DNA of 59,156 nt from Frankia gtarii. GTDB lineage: Bacteria > Actinomycetota > Actinomycetes > Frankiales > Frankiaceae. Shown one piece after another: positions 32,517-41,001 of this stretch (its first letter is position 1; the number at the start of each line of letters is the position of its first letter). The notes beneath the pieces are model-generated. The model did not search any database. It was not told the DNA's origin and worked only from the letters and a program-made list of their open reading frames with translations. The position numbers and the translations under genes are program-made. The stretch spans positions 1 through 59,156 of the forward strand of contig NZ_JAMPTM010000011.1 of NCBI RefSeq assembly GCF_025403375.1. The letters run 5' to 3'.

Positions 32517-33545
32517 ATGCAGCCGTCCCCGACCAGCGACCGCCGCACGCCCGTTTCCGACCACACCGTTCCGCCTCGGGTCCGCCCGCCGGCGTCCGGC
32601 CGCGAGCTCCTGGAGCCGCCGTTCGATGAGCCACCGTTCGATGAGCCGCCGGTTCACCACGCGCCGGTACGGGTCGCCGACCACCAGCCGGAGCCGCGTC
32701 ACGGGCGCCCGGGCGCCGGTGAGCCCCGGGTGCTCGCCGTCGTCGACGGCCCGGACGCGGCCGACTACACGGACGCGGCCGACTATGTGGCGCACACGGC
32801 GACGCTGCGGGGAGTCGTCCGGCAGCGGCTGGTCACCCGCGCACTGATCGGGCATCTGCCGCCCGCGCCAGCGCGGCTGCTGGACATCGGCGGCGGGAAC
32901 GGCGTGCAGGCGTTGGAGTTCGCCCGGCGGGGATACGACGTGACCGTCTGTGAACCCGACCCGCGGATGTTGGCCGAGACGCGACGCGGGCTGGCCGACG
33001 CCCCCGAGTCGGTCCGGCGGCGCGTCGAGCTGGTGCAGGGGGACGGCCGGGACGCCGTCCACCTGGTGGGAACCGGCTGGGATGCGACCTTCTGCCACGG
33101 CGTCATCATGTTCGTCCCCGAGCCGGCGCCCCTGTTGAACGTCCTCGTCGAGCTCACCCGGCCCGGCGGGATCATCTCCGTGGTCGGCAAGAACGGCCCG
33201 GCGCTCGCGCTGCGTGCAGGACTACAGGGTCGCTGGCGGGACACCGTGGCACTGCTCGGCGAGCCCAGCTTCGCCAAAACCACCGAAACCACCGGGCCGG
33301 GCCGGCGGCCGGCGGTGCAGCTGCCACCCGGCGACGATCCGGCGAACGTCGCCGCGATCCTCACCGCCGCCGGGACACAGCCGCTCGCCTGGTACGGGAT
33401 CAGGACCTTCACCGATCATCTCGGCGGCAGCCCGCCGGGGCCGGACGTGGATGCCGTCGTCGACGCCGAGTGGGCAGCCGGAGCCCGGGACCCCTACCGC
33501 GGGATCGCCCGCCTCATCCATCACGTTCACCGCCGGACCGGGTAG
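32517..33545 (+). CDS. SAM-dependent methyltransferase (SmtA/CmoM-like)
   Basis: 342 residues from ATG 32517 (AAGGAG about 10 bases upstream; another ATG at 32490 is possible). Residues 1-90 are disordered with a 15-bp in-frame repeat (PPFDEPPFDEPP). The class I methyltransferase core starts 'LLDIGGGNGVQALEFARRGY' and 'VTVCEPDPRML', with 'VELVQGDGRD' and 'FCHGVIMFV' following. The end 'ARDPYRGIARLIHHVHRRTG' resembles the tail of SmtA/CmoM tRNA wobble-uridine carboxymethyl methyltransferases; that function is possible but unproven. The last 76 bp of gene plus flank are repeated exactly at 44821. Confidence 0.88.
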   Translation: MQPSPTSDRRTPVSDHTVPPRVRPPASGRELLEPPFDEPPFDEPPVHHAPVRVADHQPEPRHGRPGAGEPRVLAVVDGPDAADYTDAADYVAHTATLRGVVRQRLVTRALIGHLPPAPARLLDIGGGNGVQALEFARRGYDVTVCEPDPRMLAETRRGLADAPESVRRRVELVQGDGRDAVHLVGTGWDATFCHGVIMFVPEPAPLLNVLVELTRPGGIISVVGKNGPALALRAGLQGRWRDTVALLGEPSFAKTTETTGPGRRPAVQLPPGDDPANVAAILTAAGTQPLAWYGIRTFTDHLGGSPPGPDVDAVVDAEWAAGARDPYRGIARLIHHVHRRTG

Positions 33546-33551
33546 CGCGGC
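33476..33551 (+). repeat. 76-bp exact direct repeat at the methyltransferase 3' end (candidate attL)
   Basis: Begins AGCCGGAGCCCGGGACCCCT and ends just past the stop in GGTAGCGCGGC. It is identical to 44821-44896, 11,345 bp away in the same orientation. It covers the last 22 codons, the stop and six bases after it. Confidence 0.95.
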
Positions 33552-33639
33552 CGCTGCCGGCGGGTCCGACCATCCGGATTTCTGCCCGTGCCGACGTCGC
33601 CGTCGCCGTCGCCGTCGCCGGCAGCGAAGGGACAACCGA

Positions 33640-33762
33640 GTAGCAGACTCGACGCCCGCAACGCCTTCGGGTACCGCAATCCCGCCAGCCAGTACCTACG
33701 AAAACGCTGCGCAACCACCCGCCGAACCCGCGGATGCCTCAACTGCTCAACTTCAAAGAGCC
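33640..33762 (+). pseudogene. Possible transposase C-terminal remnant
   Basis: The frame reads 'SSRLDARNAFGYRNPASQYL' and 'RKRCATTRRTRGC'. 'naFGyRNpasqylRkRc' resembles the end of ISL3-type transposases. Nothing upstream supports more of the gene. It sits directly before the EthD pseudogene and may mark the element junction. Confidence 0.3.
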
Positions 33763-34096
33763 GCCTCATTTTCGCCTTCCTGATCAATCGCGTCGAAGGG
33801 ATGTCTTTCGAGAGATTTGTCGAATATCATCGGGACCAGCACGCCCCACTCTTTTCCTCCATCCCGGAGGCGCAGCAGTATGTGAAGAATTCACGGTATC
33901 CCACCCAGTTCCCGCCGAGGGTTACCCCAGTCCCTCCTATGGCGGTCTCACTGAAATCTGGTTCGAAAGCTGGGAAGATCACAATACTTTCTTTACATCC
34001 AAGAACTACAAGGAACTAGTGAGCCCGGACGAGGCAAAGTTCATCCATCTGGGTTCCGTGGCAATAATGGTAACCGATGAAAAGGTAGCGCTTTAG
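33763..34096 (+). pseudogene. Frameshifted EthD-like small protein
   Basis: One frame gives 'FAFLINRVEGMSFERFVEYH' and 'RDQHAPLFSSIPEAQQYV'. After a one-base slip at about 33885 the next gives 'EEFTVSHPVPAEGYPSPSYG' and 'GLTEIWFESWEDHNTFFTSK', ending 'SVAIMVTDEKVAL'. Together they make a complete EthD/DUF-type dimeric alpha-beta barrel of about 110 residues. No start codon is visible on the left. AT content is clearly higher than in flanking genes, so it was acquired. Confidence 0.7.
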
Positions 34097-34144
34097 CCTG
34101 GACGTACCGTCCGGTATCCGTGTCATCGGCCTACCTGAACGCAA

Positions 34145-34211
34145 AAGTGCCCTCCGATCTGGGTGGACGGGAGTTGCCGAGGCTTCCGTCCACCCGTTCG
34201 AGAGGGCACTT
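34145..34211. repeat. Two-part long inverted repeat (hairpin element)
   Basis: Outer arms AAGTGCCCTC (34145-34154) and GAGGGCACTT (34202-34211) enclose inner arms GGGTGGACGG (34161-34170) and CCGTCCACCC (34186-34195) around a 15-base loop. All 20 pairs are perfect. It could be a strong terminator, a MITE-like element or a leftover IS end. The rest of the 34097-34404 gap shows nothing else. Confidence 0.75.
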
Positions 34212-34404
34212 CCGATTGTCGGTCACGTCGGGATCTGTGGACGACGGGATGTTCCCCGCAGGGAGCTGTCTTTCGCGCGGATCGCTACATTTCCGTCGAT
34301 CACATGGCTTTCGGTGAGTCTCCAGCCGGCTATGCCGATGGTGTCGGTGCTCGGGTTGTAGTGGAGTCCGACCGGTGCGTTCCGGGGCGCGCAGGAGGAG
34401 TTTC

Positions 34405-35073
34405 CTACGCGGGCTCGCCCGCGACGACGACGCCGTTCTCGTAGGCGAGGACCACGGCCTGCACCCGGTCACGCAGTCCGAGTTTGGCGAGCACGGCACT
34501 CAGGTGGCTCTTCACGGTCGCCTCGGTCACGACCAGGCGCCCGGCTATCTCGGTGTTCGACAGGCCTCGGGCGACCAGGACCAGTACTTCTCGCTCGCGT
34601 GGGGTCAGGGTGTTGAGCAGACCGGGTGGGGTCGGCGGGACGACGCGGCGGGCGAAGGCCTCGACCAGCCGCCGGGTGACAGACGGTGACAGCAGTGCGT
34701 CACCGGCATGCAGGACCCGGATCGCCTCGATCAGGCGTTCGCGGGAGGCGTCCTTGAGCAGGAATCCGGCCGCCCCGGCGCGCAGCGCGCCGAAGACGTA
34801 CTCGTCCAGGTCGAAGGTGGTCAGGATGAGGACGCGCGGCGGTGGGGTGAGCCCGTCGGCGGTCAGGCGGGCGGTGGTCTCCACGCCGTCCATGCGCGGC
34901 ATGCGAATGTCGAGCAGGACGACATCAGGCCGCACTTCCTCGGCCCGGGCGAGCGCCTCCCGGCCGTCCGCGGCCTCGCCGACCACCTCGAAGTCCTCCT
35001 GGGTCTCGAGTATCAGCCGCAGGCCCGTCCGGATCAGTTCCTGATCGTCCACGATCAACAGGCGGATGGTCAT
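34405..35073 (-). CDS. NarL/FixJ-family response regulator
   Basis: 222 residues, MTIRLLIVDDQELIRTGLRL, with GGAAGGA before the ATG. Receiver domain: DD at 9-10, phosphoacceptor Asp in 'DVVLLDIRMPRMDGVETT' (about 54), Thr/Lys positions 'ILTTFD' and 'LLKD'. The C-terminal LuxR helix-turn-helix is 'LTPREREVLVLVARGLSNTE' and 'VVTEATVKSHLSAVLAKLGL'. Paired with the histidine kinase 70 bp upstream, last gene of the operon. Probably controls the ABC transporter of the same transcript. Confidence 0.95.
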   Translation of the reverse strand: MTIRLLIVDDQELIRTGLRLILETQEDFEVVGEAADGREALARAEEVRPDVVLLDIRMPRMDGVETTARLTADGLTPPPRVLILTTFDLDEYVFGALRAGAAGFLLKDASRERLIEAIRVLHAGDALLSPSVTRRLVEAFARRVVPPTPPGLLNTLTPREREVLVLVARGLSNTEIAGRLVVTEATVKSHLSAVLAKLGLRDRVQAVVLAYENGVVVAGEPA

Positions 35074-35143
35074 CCGGCGTCCTTCCTTACTCTCGGGTGG
35101 TTCGGCACTCCCGGGTGGTTCGGCGGGCCGGCGCGGCGAGCGC

Positions 35144-36274
35144 TCACACCCCACCGCCCGTCGGCAGGCGGGCCGCGACGCGAAATCCGCCACCGGGGGT
35201 GTGGCCGAACTCCAGCTCGCCACCGAGCGCCGCGACCCGCTCCCGCATCCCGACGAGGCCGTGCCGGGCTGGCTCGCTGGCCATCGACGCGTCCCGAGGG
35301 TCATCATCGAGGACCGGTGCCCGCGCCAACCCGGCCGTACCGTCGTCGGTCACCGCTACGTCGATGCTTGCGTCCCGGTAGGCCAGCGTGACCGTCACCC
35401 GGCTCGGACGGGCATGTTTCAGCACATTGGTCAGCGCTTCCTCGGTGATGCGGTAGACGGACAGCTCCAGTCCGCCGGACAGCGCTCTGGGCTTCCCCGT
35501 CACCCGTAGCTCGACGGGCAGCCCGGCGGCACGGTAGTCGCCGACCAGCTCATCCAGGTCCGTCAGCGCGGGCATGGGACGGGAGTCGGCGGCGGCACCG
35601 GGCACGCGCAGCACGGTCAGCATCCGCCGGAGCTCGGCGAGGCTCTGCTCCCCGCTCGTCTCGACCCGTGCGAGCGTTTCGTCGGCCCGGTCCGGCCTGG
35701 TCTGCAGCACATCCCGGGCGCCGCGCACGCCGAGCAGCATCACGGTCACCGAGTGGGCGACGATGTCGTGCAGCTCGCGGGCGATCGACGCGCGCTCCTC
35801 GTGTACCGCGATCCGGGCCAACTGCTCCCGCTCGCGCTGAAGGTCCTCGGCGCGATCCTCGAGCATGCGCACGTAGCGACGGCGGGTCCGCGCGTACGCG
35901 CCCAACGCCCACACCGCGGCCGTCACCGGGACGGACACGATCGACAGCGCGGCCAGGAGCACCGCGGTGGGCACGAGCGCGACGAGCGCGCGGCGCCAGT
36001 CGTCACCCTCGGCGATCGTGAACAGCGCCACCAGGACAGGCACGCCGCCCGGTGCGTCACCGGTCGCCACCAGCGCTGCGGCCAGAGCGAGCGTCGCGAG
36101 GAGCACCACCCACGGCGCCCGGCGGCGCGCTGTGAGCGCGCCGCCGGACACAGCCGCCAGCAGCACCGTCGACATCCGCACGGTGTGGTCGTCGTTGAGG
36201 AGGAGGCTGAGCTCGGCGATCGTGGCGGCCACCGCGACGGCGAGGTCGAACACCAGCCCGCGCCGGATGGTCAT
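35144..36274 (-). CDS. Sensor histidine kinase (HisKA_3/DesK-NarX type)
   Basis: 376 residues from ATG 36274, which overlaps the permease stop as ATGA. Four or five hydrophobic helices (about 5-130) form the sensor; there is no large extracellular loop, so it may sense the membrane itself or the transporter. Dimerisation/phosphoacceptor 'ERASIARELHDIVAHSVTVM' holds the His. The ATPase domain has an N-box-like 'EEALTNVLKHARPSRVTVTL' and the glycine-rich 'GLVGMRERVAALGGELEFG'. Cognate to the adjacent response regulator. Confidence 0.95.
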   Translation of the reverse strand: MTIRRGLVFDLAVAVAATIAELSLLLNDDHTVRMSTVLLAAVSGGALTARRRAPWVVLLATLALAAALVATGDAPGGVPVLVALFTIAEGDDWRRALVALVPTAVLLAALSIVSVPVTAAVWALGAYARTRRRYVRMLEDRAEDLQREREQLARIAVHEERASIARELHDIVAHSVTVMLLGVRGARDVLQTRPDRADETLARVETSGEQSLAELRRMLTVLRVPGAAADSRPMPALTDLDELVGDYRAAGLPVELRVTGKPRALSGGLELSVYRITEEALTNVLKHARPSRVTVTLAYRDASIDVAVTDDGTAGLARAPVLDDDPRDASMASEPARHGLVGMRERVAALGGELEFGHTPGGGFRVAARLPTGGGV

Positions 36275-36996
36275 GCCAGGTCGCGCCGGCGTTCCCCGGC
36301 CAACGCCGCGCACAGGAGCCCCACCGTCCAGGCGCCCAGGACGATCGCCGCCGCGGTCAGGCAGAGGCGGTCCGGCCCGTGGGACATCCGGGTCAGCACC
36401 CCGACCGCGCCCAGCGGGGTGTAGTCCGACGCATCCTGCCGGACGAGGTCGAGCAGCGGGTTCACAACGAAGGTGAGGATCAGTGCGCCGACCGCGGCCA
36501 GCACCTGGTTGCGCACCAGCGCGCCGACGGCCACGCCGATCATCGTCGCGAGCACCGACGACGTCAGCAGGCCCACCGCCACCACGGTCGCCTCACGGGC
36601 ACTCAGGTCGGGGCCGGGCTGCCGAGCCACCAGCGGCAGCCCGGCCCCCAGCGACACCGCCACCATGGCCGACCCGACGACCAGACCCACGATCGCGTAC
36701 GCCGTGGCCCGCGCGAGCAGCAGACGTTCCCGCGAGGCGCCCGAGGCCAGCGCCGCGGGAGCCGCGGTGCGGTGCCGGAACTCGCCGGCGACGCCGACCG
36801 CCCCGAGCAGCAGCAACAGGATCGGCATCCCGGACAGGGCCTCCTCCTTCTCTCCCACCTCGTCGAGCGTCCCCGAGGCGAGCGCGACAATCCCGACGTT
36901 GGCGGCCGTCAGCGCGACCGAGGCCGCCGCGAAGACCAGCGGCGTGCGAGTGGTCCGAATTTTGATCAGCTCGCCCCTGATCAGTCGGCCGGTCAC
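36271..36996 (-). CDS. ABC-2 type transporter permease
   Basis: 241 residues from GTG 36996, overlapping the ATPase stop as GTGA. Six hydrophobic helices with 'ALSGMPILLLLLGAVGVAGE' and 'FRHRTAAPAALASGASRERL', the characteristic cytoplasmic coupling segment of ABC-2/NatB-like permeases. With the ATPase it forms a two-protein exporter of the bacitracin/lantibiotic-resistance style. Overlapping starts and stops show fixed stoichiometry. Confidence 0.92.
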   Translation of the reverse strand: MTGRLIRGELIKIRTTRTPLVFAAASVALTAANVGIVALASGTLDEVGEKEEALSGMPILLLLLGAVGVAGEFRHRTAAPAALASGASRERLLLARATAYAIVGLVVGSAMVAVSLGAGLPLVARQPGPDLSAREATVVAVGLLTSSVLATMIGVAVGALVRNQVLAAVGALILTFVVNPLLDLVRQDASDYTPLGAVGVLTRMSHGPDRLCLTAAAIVLGAWTVGLLCAALAGERRRDLA

Positions 36997-37736
36997 GCGT
37001 CCTCACCTTCGGTCAGCCTAAGGAAGACGTCCTCGAGGGAGAAGCCACTCTCGGCGATCGAAGCCATCCGGCCCTGATGCACGAGACGCCCCCGGTCGAT
37101 GACGAGGACATCGTCGACCGTGCGCTCGACCTCGGTCAGCGAATGACTCGAGAGCAAGACGGTGCGGCCCGCGTCGGCCCGTTCGCGCAGCAGGGTGCGC
37201 AACCACTGGATCCCGCGCGGATCCAGCCCGTTCATCGGCTCGTCCAGTACCAGGATGTCCGGATCGGCGAGCAGCGCCGCCGCCAGGCCAAGCCGCTGCC
37301 GCATACCGAGCGAGTACTTTCCGACCCTGCGACGCCCGGCCTGCCCAAGGCCGACCAGCTCGATCATCTCCGTTACTCGCGCCCTGGGCAGCCCGGCCAA
37401 AGCCGCCAGCGAACGCAGATGCGCCGGCGCCGAGCGACCCGGGTGGGCGCCGCAGGGCTCGATGAAGACCCCCAACGTGCGCGCGTCAGGGGTGCGCGTC
37501 GCGCGGCCGTTGAGCAGCACCTGCCCGGCACTCGGCCGGGCCAGTCCGCTGATCACTTTGAGCGCCGTCGTCTTGCCGGCGCCGTTGGGCCCGAAGAAGC
37601 CGGTGACCGCACCGCCGCGGATGCCGAACGACATGTTCTCGACGACGGTGTGCCCGCCGTAACGCTTCGTCAGACCTTCGACGCTGATCGTGGCGCTCGG
37701 CGTGACCGCCGTGCCCGCCGTCGCTGAAATTCCCAT
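36993..37736 (-). CDS. ABC transporter ATP-binding protein
   Basis: 247 residues from ATG 37736 (an alternative at 37772 would add 12). Walker A 'GPNGAGKTTALK' near 49, Q-loop 'GVFIEPCGAH' near 92, signature 'YSLGMRQRLGLAAAL' near 138, Walker B 'DILVLDEPMNGLDPRG' near 158, H-loop 'LLSSHSLTEVE' near 192. The style matches BcrA/NatA drug-export ATPases. First gene of a four-gene leftward operon (ATPase, permease, kinase, regulator). Confidence 0.95.
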   Translation of the reverse strand: MGISATAGTAVTPSATISVEGLTKRYGGHTVVENMSFGIRGGAVTGFFGPNGAGKTTALKVISGLARPSAGQVLLNGRATRTPDARTLGVFIEPCGAHPGRSAPAHLRSLAALAGLPRARVTEMIELVGLGQAGRRRVGKYSLGMRQRLGLAAALLADPDILVLDEPMNGLDPRGIQWLRTLLRERADAGRTVLLSSHSLTEVERTVDDVLVIDRGRLVHQGRMASIAESGFSLEDVFLRLTEGEDA

Positions 37737-38004
37737 GGCCGACAGAATCCGATCCTTCGATCTCCCGGTCATCGCCCTACCGGCGGATTTCGCGGCTCGA
37801 CCGTGGGCGGAGATCGCGGCGACCGCCCTCCCCCTGGGGTGGGACAACAACAATCCGCCTGCCCCGAGGAAGCTACGGACACGTGCGCCGAAAGGGAACG
37901 TCCCGCACGTGGACCGCCCGCTGGTCACGGCTGAGGCTGGTGCCCGTCAGTCAGCAGGCGCGCGCAAGAGTCAGCGCCGTCGGGAAGCAGTGAGCTAGGC
38001 GGAC

Positions 38005-39660
38005 TCAATTCGACCTTGCGACGTCGCTTAACATGCTGACAAGGAGCCGTCGGTCGATCTTGGTCGACGACAGAATAGGTAGATCCGCCGGTTGGATGAT
38101 TTTTATCACCCGCGGGATCTTGTATTCGGACAGCGTGCTCCGGAGCGATCGACGTATTTCCTCCGCATACAGGGTAGCTCCGCCCCGGGCGACGACAACG
38201 GCCCCGACGATGCTGACCCGCTGCGGATCGGGCACGCTGACGACGATCGCCTGCTCGATCCCCGGGAGGATCGCCAGAGCGGCCTCGATTTCGCGCGGGG
38301 AAACGTTGACACCTGAGGTCTTGATCATGTCGTCGAGTCGGCCATGGAAGAAGATGTGGTCTCCACGGTACGAGCACAGGTCACCTGTGTGGTACCAGCC
38401 TGCGGCGTCGAAGCAGGCTTCGCGTTCCTGCTTCACGAACCCGACCATGAGGGCATCGCCGCGGACGAGCAGTTCGCCGAGAGCTTCTGGGGCGGCGTCC
38501 ATGCCGCTGTCCGGGTCGATGAGCCGGTGTTCCATTCCGGGCATGATCGGCCCGAGCGTCCCGGCGAGTTCGTCGGGATAGTCGGGATGAGAGACGGTGT
38601 GCGGGCCGGCGGTCTCCGTCATGCCGAGGGCTATCCCGAAGACCTGGTTGCGCGGTCGCTGGTCGGGGGGCAGCGCGGCGAGGAGATTGCCTCCGCGCAG
38701 GGCGCTCAGGTCGCGCTGAGGGAACGACGGATCGGTCTCGAGCGCGGTCAGCAGGTGGGGCCAGCCGGTGAGGTAGGTGACGCGCTCTCGCTCCAAGAAG
38801 TCGAGCAGCGCCGAGCCGGTACCGCCGCTTCCCAGCAAGGTGCAGCCGACGTGCATGGCGGCCAGGACCGTGTAGGTCAGGCCGCCGACCCAGAAGAACG
38901 GCATCGGGGTGAAGACGCGATCGTCGCTCCTGTACGGCATAATTGCGCCAAGCTTCGCAGCCTGGCGCATGAAGCCGTTGTGCGTGTGGATGGCGCCCTT
39001 CGGCGCGCCAGTGGAACCCGAGGTGTAGATAATGCTGACAAGATCGGCCGGCGATACTTCGCGCTCGATTGCCGCAAGTAGTTCTCGAGAGATACCGCTC
39101 GGCGCCAACGGATCGAGAGCGGAGGCCCACGCCGGTACTGAGGACCCCCACACCCAGACTCCGCGAAGGTACGGAGCATCATCAAGATGTAACACATCGT
39201 AACACTCGGTGAGTCCCTCGAGAGCGCTCTCGAGGCTGGCTGGGTAGTCATGGTTTCTGTAACGGTCCGCCGTAACCAGGAGTGCAAGGTCGGCATGGCG
39301 GATGATCGACCCGAGTTCGGCACCGGTGGACAGGGTGCTGATGGGAACAGCCACGGCTCCGATGCGAACGATCGCCAGCCAGACAATGATGAACTCAGGA
39401 CTGTTGGGGAAGACCATCCCAACTCTGGTTGCCTTTCCGACCCCTGCCGCCACGAACTGGCCGGCCAACAGGGCGGAACGCTCGTCGGCCTCCCCGTAGG
39501 TCAGCCGCCGATCATCGAACACGCACAGCTCGCGGGCCGGGTAGTGGGTGGTGCAATGGCGTAGCAGTGCAGGCACGGAAGGCTCGACATCCGCGACGCC
39601 GGTCCAGTCGGCAACGCCGCGCATATCGCCGTAGATTTCTCCTAGCCGGTGCACAGGCAA
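38005..39660 (-). CDS. Acyl-CoA synthetase (AMP-binding, class I adenylate-forming)
   Basis: 551 residues if started at TTG 39660; GTG 39654 and ATG 39624 are alternatives. A3 phosphate loop 'IIYTSGSTGAPKGAIHTHNG' near 210-229, A5 'GIALGMTETAGPHTVSH' near 345, A7/A8 'YHTGDLCSYRGDHIFFHGRL' near 420, hinge 'DDMIKTSGVNVSPREIE' near 440, catalytic Lys region 'PILSSTKIDRRLL' near 530. Activates a carboxylic acid as AMP ester, then CoA thioester. Divergent from a LysR gene with a hexamer-repeat tract between. Probably feeds the pathway of the amidohydrolase and FAD enzyme next door. Confidence 0.93.
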   Translation of the reverse strand: MPVHRLGEIYGDMRGVADWTGVADVEPSVPALLRHCTTHYPARELCVFDDRRLTYGEADERSALLAGQFVAAGVGKATRVGMVFPNSPEFIIVWLAIVRIGAVAVPISTLSTGAELGSIIRHADLALLVTADRYRNHDYPASLESALEGLTECYDVLHLDDAPYLRGVWVWGSSVPAWASALDPLAPSGISRELLAAIEREVSPADLVSIIYTSGSTGAPKGAIHTHNGFMRQAAKLGAIMPYRSDDRVFTPMPFFWVGGLTYTVLAAMHVGCTLLGSGGTGSALLDFLERERVTYLTGWPHLLTALETDPSFPQRDLSALRGGNLLAALPPDQRPRNQVFGIALGMTETAGPHTVSHPDYPDELAGTLGPIMPGMEHRLIDPDSGMDAAPEALGELLVRGDALMVGFVKQEREACFDAAGWYHTGDLCSYRGDHIFFHGRLDDMIKTSGVNVSPREIEAALAILPGIEQAIVVSVPDPQRVSIVGAVVVARGGATLYAEEIRRSLRSTLSEYKIPRVIKIIQPADLPILSSTKIDRRLLVSMLSDVARSN

Positions 39661-39682
39661 TGCCCTTTCTGTCTTGATCGAT

Positions 39683-39736
<54 letters not shown>

Positions 39737-39785
39737 CGCGTAGTTGTGTCGGACGACTGCCGCCGGGCGTATCCTCAGCAGCACT

Positions 39786-40712
39786 ATGGCCATCGAATTG
39801 CATCATCTTCGTCACTTCGTCGCCGTGGCCGAGGAACTCAACTTCAGCCGGGCCGCCCGTCGGCTCTGTATTGCGCAGCCCGCGCTCAGCCAGTCGATCA
39901 AGAGACTCGAGGTCTCGCTCGGGCTTGAGCTCTTCGTGCGTTCACGCACCAATGTGGAGCTGACGCCCGCCGGTCATGCTTTTTTTGTCGAGACGAAGGC
40001 GACACTGCTGCAGGTGGAGCGCGCGGAACTGACGGCCCGAAGGGTGGCTTCTGGGGAGCAGGGCAGCCTCAGCTTGGGTTACGTCACCCCGGCGGTGTTC
40101 GAGGTCCTGCCGGCGATCATCCGCAGCTTCAGTCGTGAGTCGCCGGACGTCGAGGTGATCCTCGAGGAACTGTCCGTGGAGGATCAGATCGAAAAGCTTC
40201 GGGGTGGCGACATTGATCTTGGGATCATCATGGGCCGACGTGAATTGCCGCCGGAAGTTCAACTTCACCTCATCGGTCACGTCGACGTCGCGGCGGCTGT
40301 GCCGTCGACGTGGCCGCTGGCCCGCCGCCGAGAGATTCGCCTGAAAGACCTGCACCATCAGCCGCTCATCATGGTGCCCCGCGAAAGACACCCGGACATC
40401 TATGACGACTTCATGGCCGCCTGCCGTCGACTGGGATTTTCGCCGACCGTCGCTCACCGCACCTCGAACCCGATGACAACCCTCAGCCTGGTGGCCGGCG
40501 GGATGGGTATCGGGCTCGTCGCGGGCGCTTCCACGAGTTTCTGGGTGCGCGATGTGACGATAGTGCCCATCGTGGACTCGCCGGGGGACCCGATCGCCCG
40601 CAGCATGTTCGTGGCATGGATTCCCCGCGTCCAGAAGCCCGCCCTGGAGCGATTACTGTCGAGCGTCATGGCGTTGCCGCCCGCCACGCGACCACAGCGA
40701 CACGAGACGTAA
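39786..40712 (+). CDS. LysR-family regulator
   Basis: 308 residues, MAIELHHLRHFVAVAEELNF. Winged helix at 1-60 with recognition helix 'SRAARRLCIAQPALSQSIKR' and wing 'FVRSRTNVELTPAG'. The effector domain (about 90-300) is of the CatR/BenM-like aromatic-responsive style ('GYVTPAVFEVLPAIIRSFSR' and 'VAGGMGIGLVAGAS'). Divergent from the acyl-CoA synthetase and upstream of the amidohydrolase. A palindrome with ATC-N9-GAT at 40788-40806 is a good target. Confidence 0.93.
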   Translation: MAIELHHLRHFVAVAEELNFSRAARRLCIAQPALSQSIKRLEVSLGLELFVRSRTNVELTPAGHAFFVETKATLLQVERAELTARRVASGEQGSLSLGYVTPAVFEVLPAIIRSFSRESPDVEVILEELSVEDQIEKLRGGDIDLGIIMGRRELPPEVQLHLIGHVDVAAAVPSTWPLARRREIRLKDLHHQPLIMVPRERHPDIYDDFMAACRRLGFSPTVAHRTSNPMTTLSLVAGGMGIGLVAGASTSFWVRDVTIVPIVDSPGDPIARSMFVAWIPRVQKPALERLLSSVMALPPATRPQRHET

Positions 40713-40787
40713 GTCCCTTCGATTGGTGTTGTCGACGAATCGTGCCGTCGCGATCGCAACGATCTCACTGAGTGCCGCATGCGTCCA

Positions 40788-40806
40788 ATATCGATCGTGT
40801 CGATAT
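40788..40806. promoter_or_regulatory. LysR-type binding site before the amidohydrolase
   Basis: ATATCGATCGTGTCGATAT is an inverted repeat with 7-bp arms and a 5-base spacer. It contains ATC-N9-GAT, the classical LysR (NodD-type) box. It lies about 190 bp upstream of the amidohydrolase and just after the LysR gene. A TATAAG-like -10 element follows at about 40820. Confidence 0.5.
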
Positions 40807-40980
40807 CCATATCGGCTACGTATAAGAGTGCTCGGCCGGACCCACCTTGGCTCTGGCCGGCATTTGCCGGCGTCCGTCATACGTCAATGATATTAGGGTA
40901 CCCGGAGGTCATATTGGACAGGGCTGCGTGCGCGGAGCCAGTCTCGAGGAAGCGCGCCTCACGCCCGCCCGGAGACCCTC

Positions 40981-41001
40981 ATGACGGGACTTTCGATATG
41001 A
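40981..41001 (+). other. Six-codon minicistron overlapping the amidohydrolase start
   Basis: ATG 40981, six bases after GGAG, reads MTGLSI and stops with TGA overlapping the amidohydrolase ATG (40998) as ATGA. The amidohydrolase ATG itself has no clear ribosome binding site, so it may depend on this coupling. Could also be chance. Confidence 0.3.

Noticed and set aside
40779-40997. 73-residue N-terminal extension of the amidohydrolase
   Set aside because: The extension overlaps the operator-like palindrome and has no domain or ribosome binding site; the family starts at the ATG at 40998.
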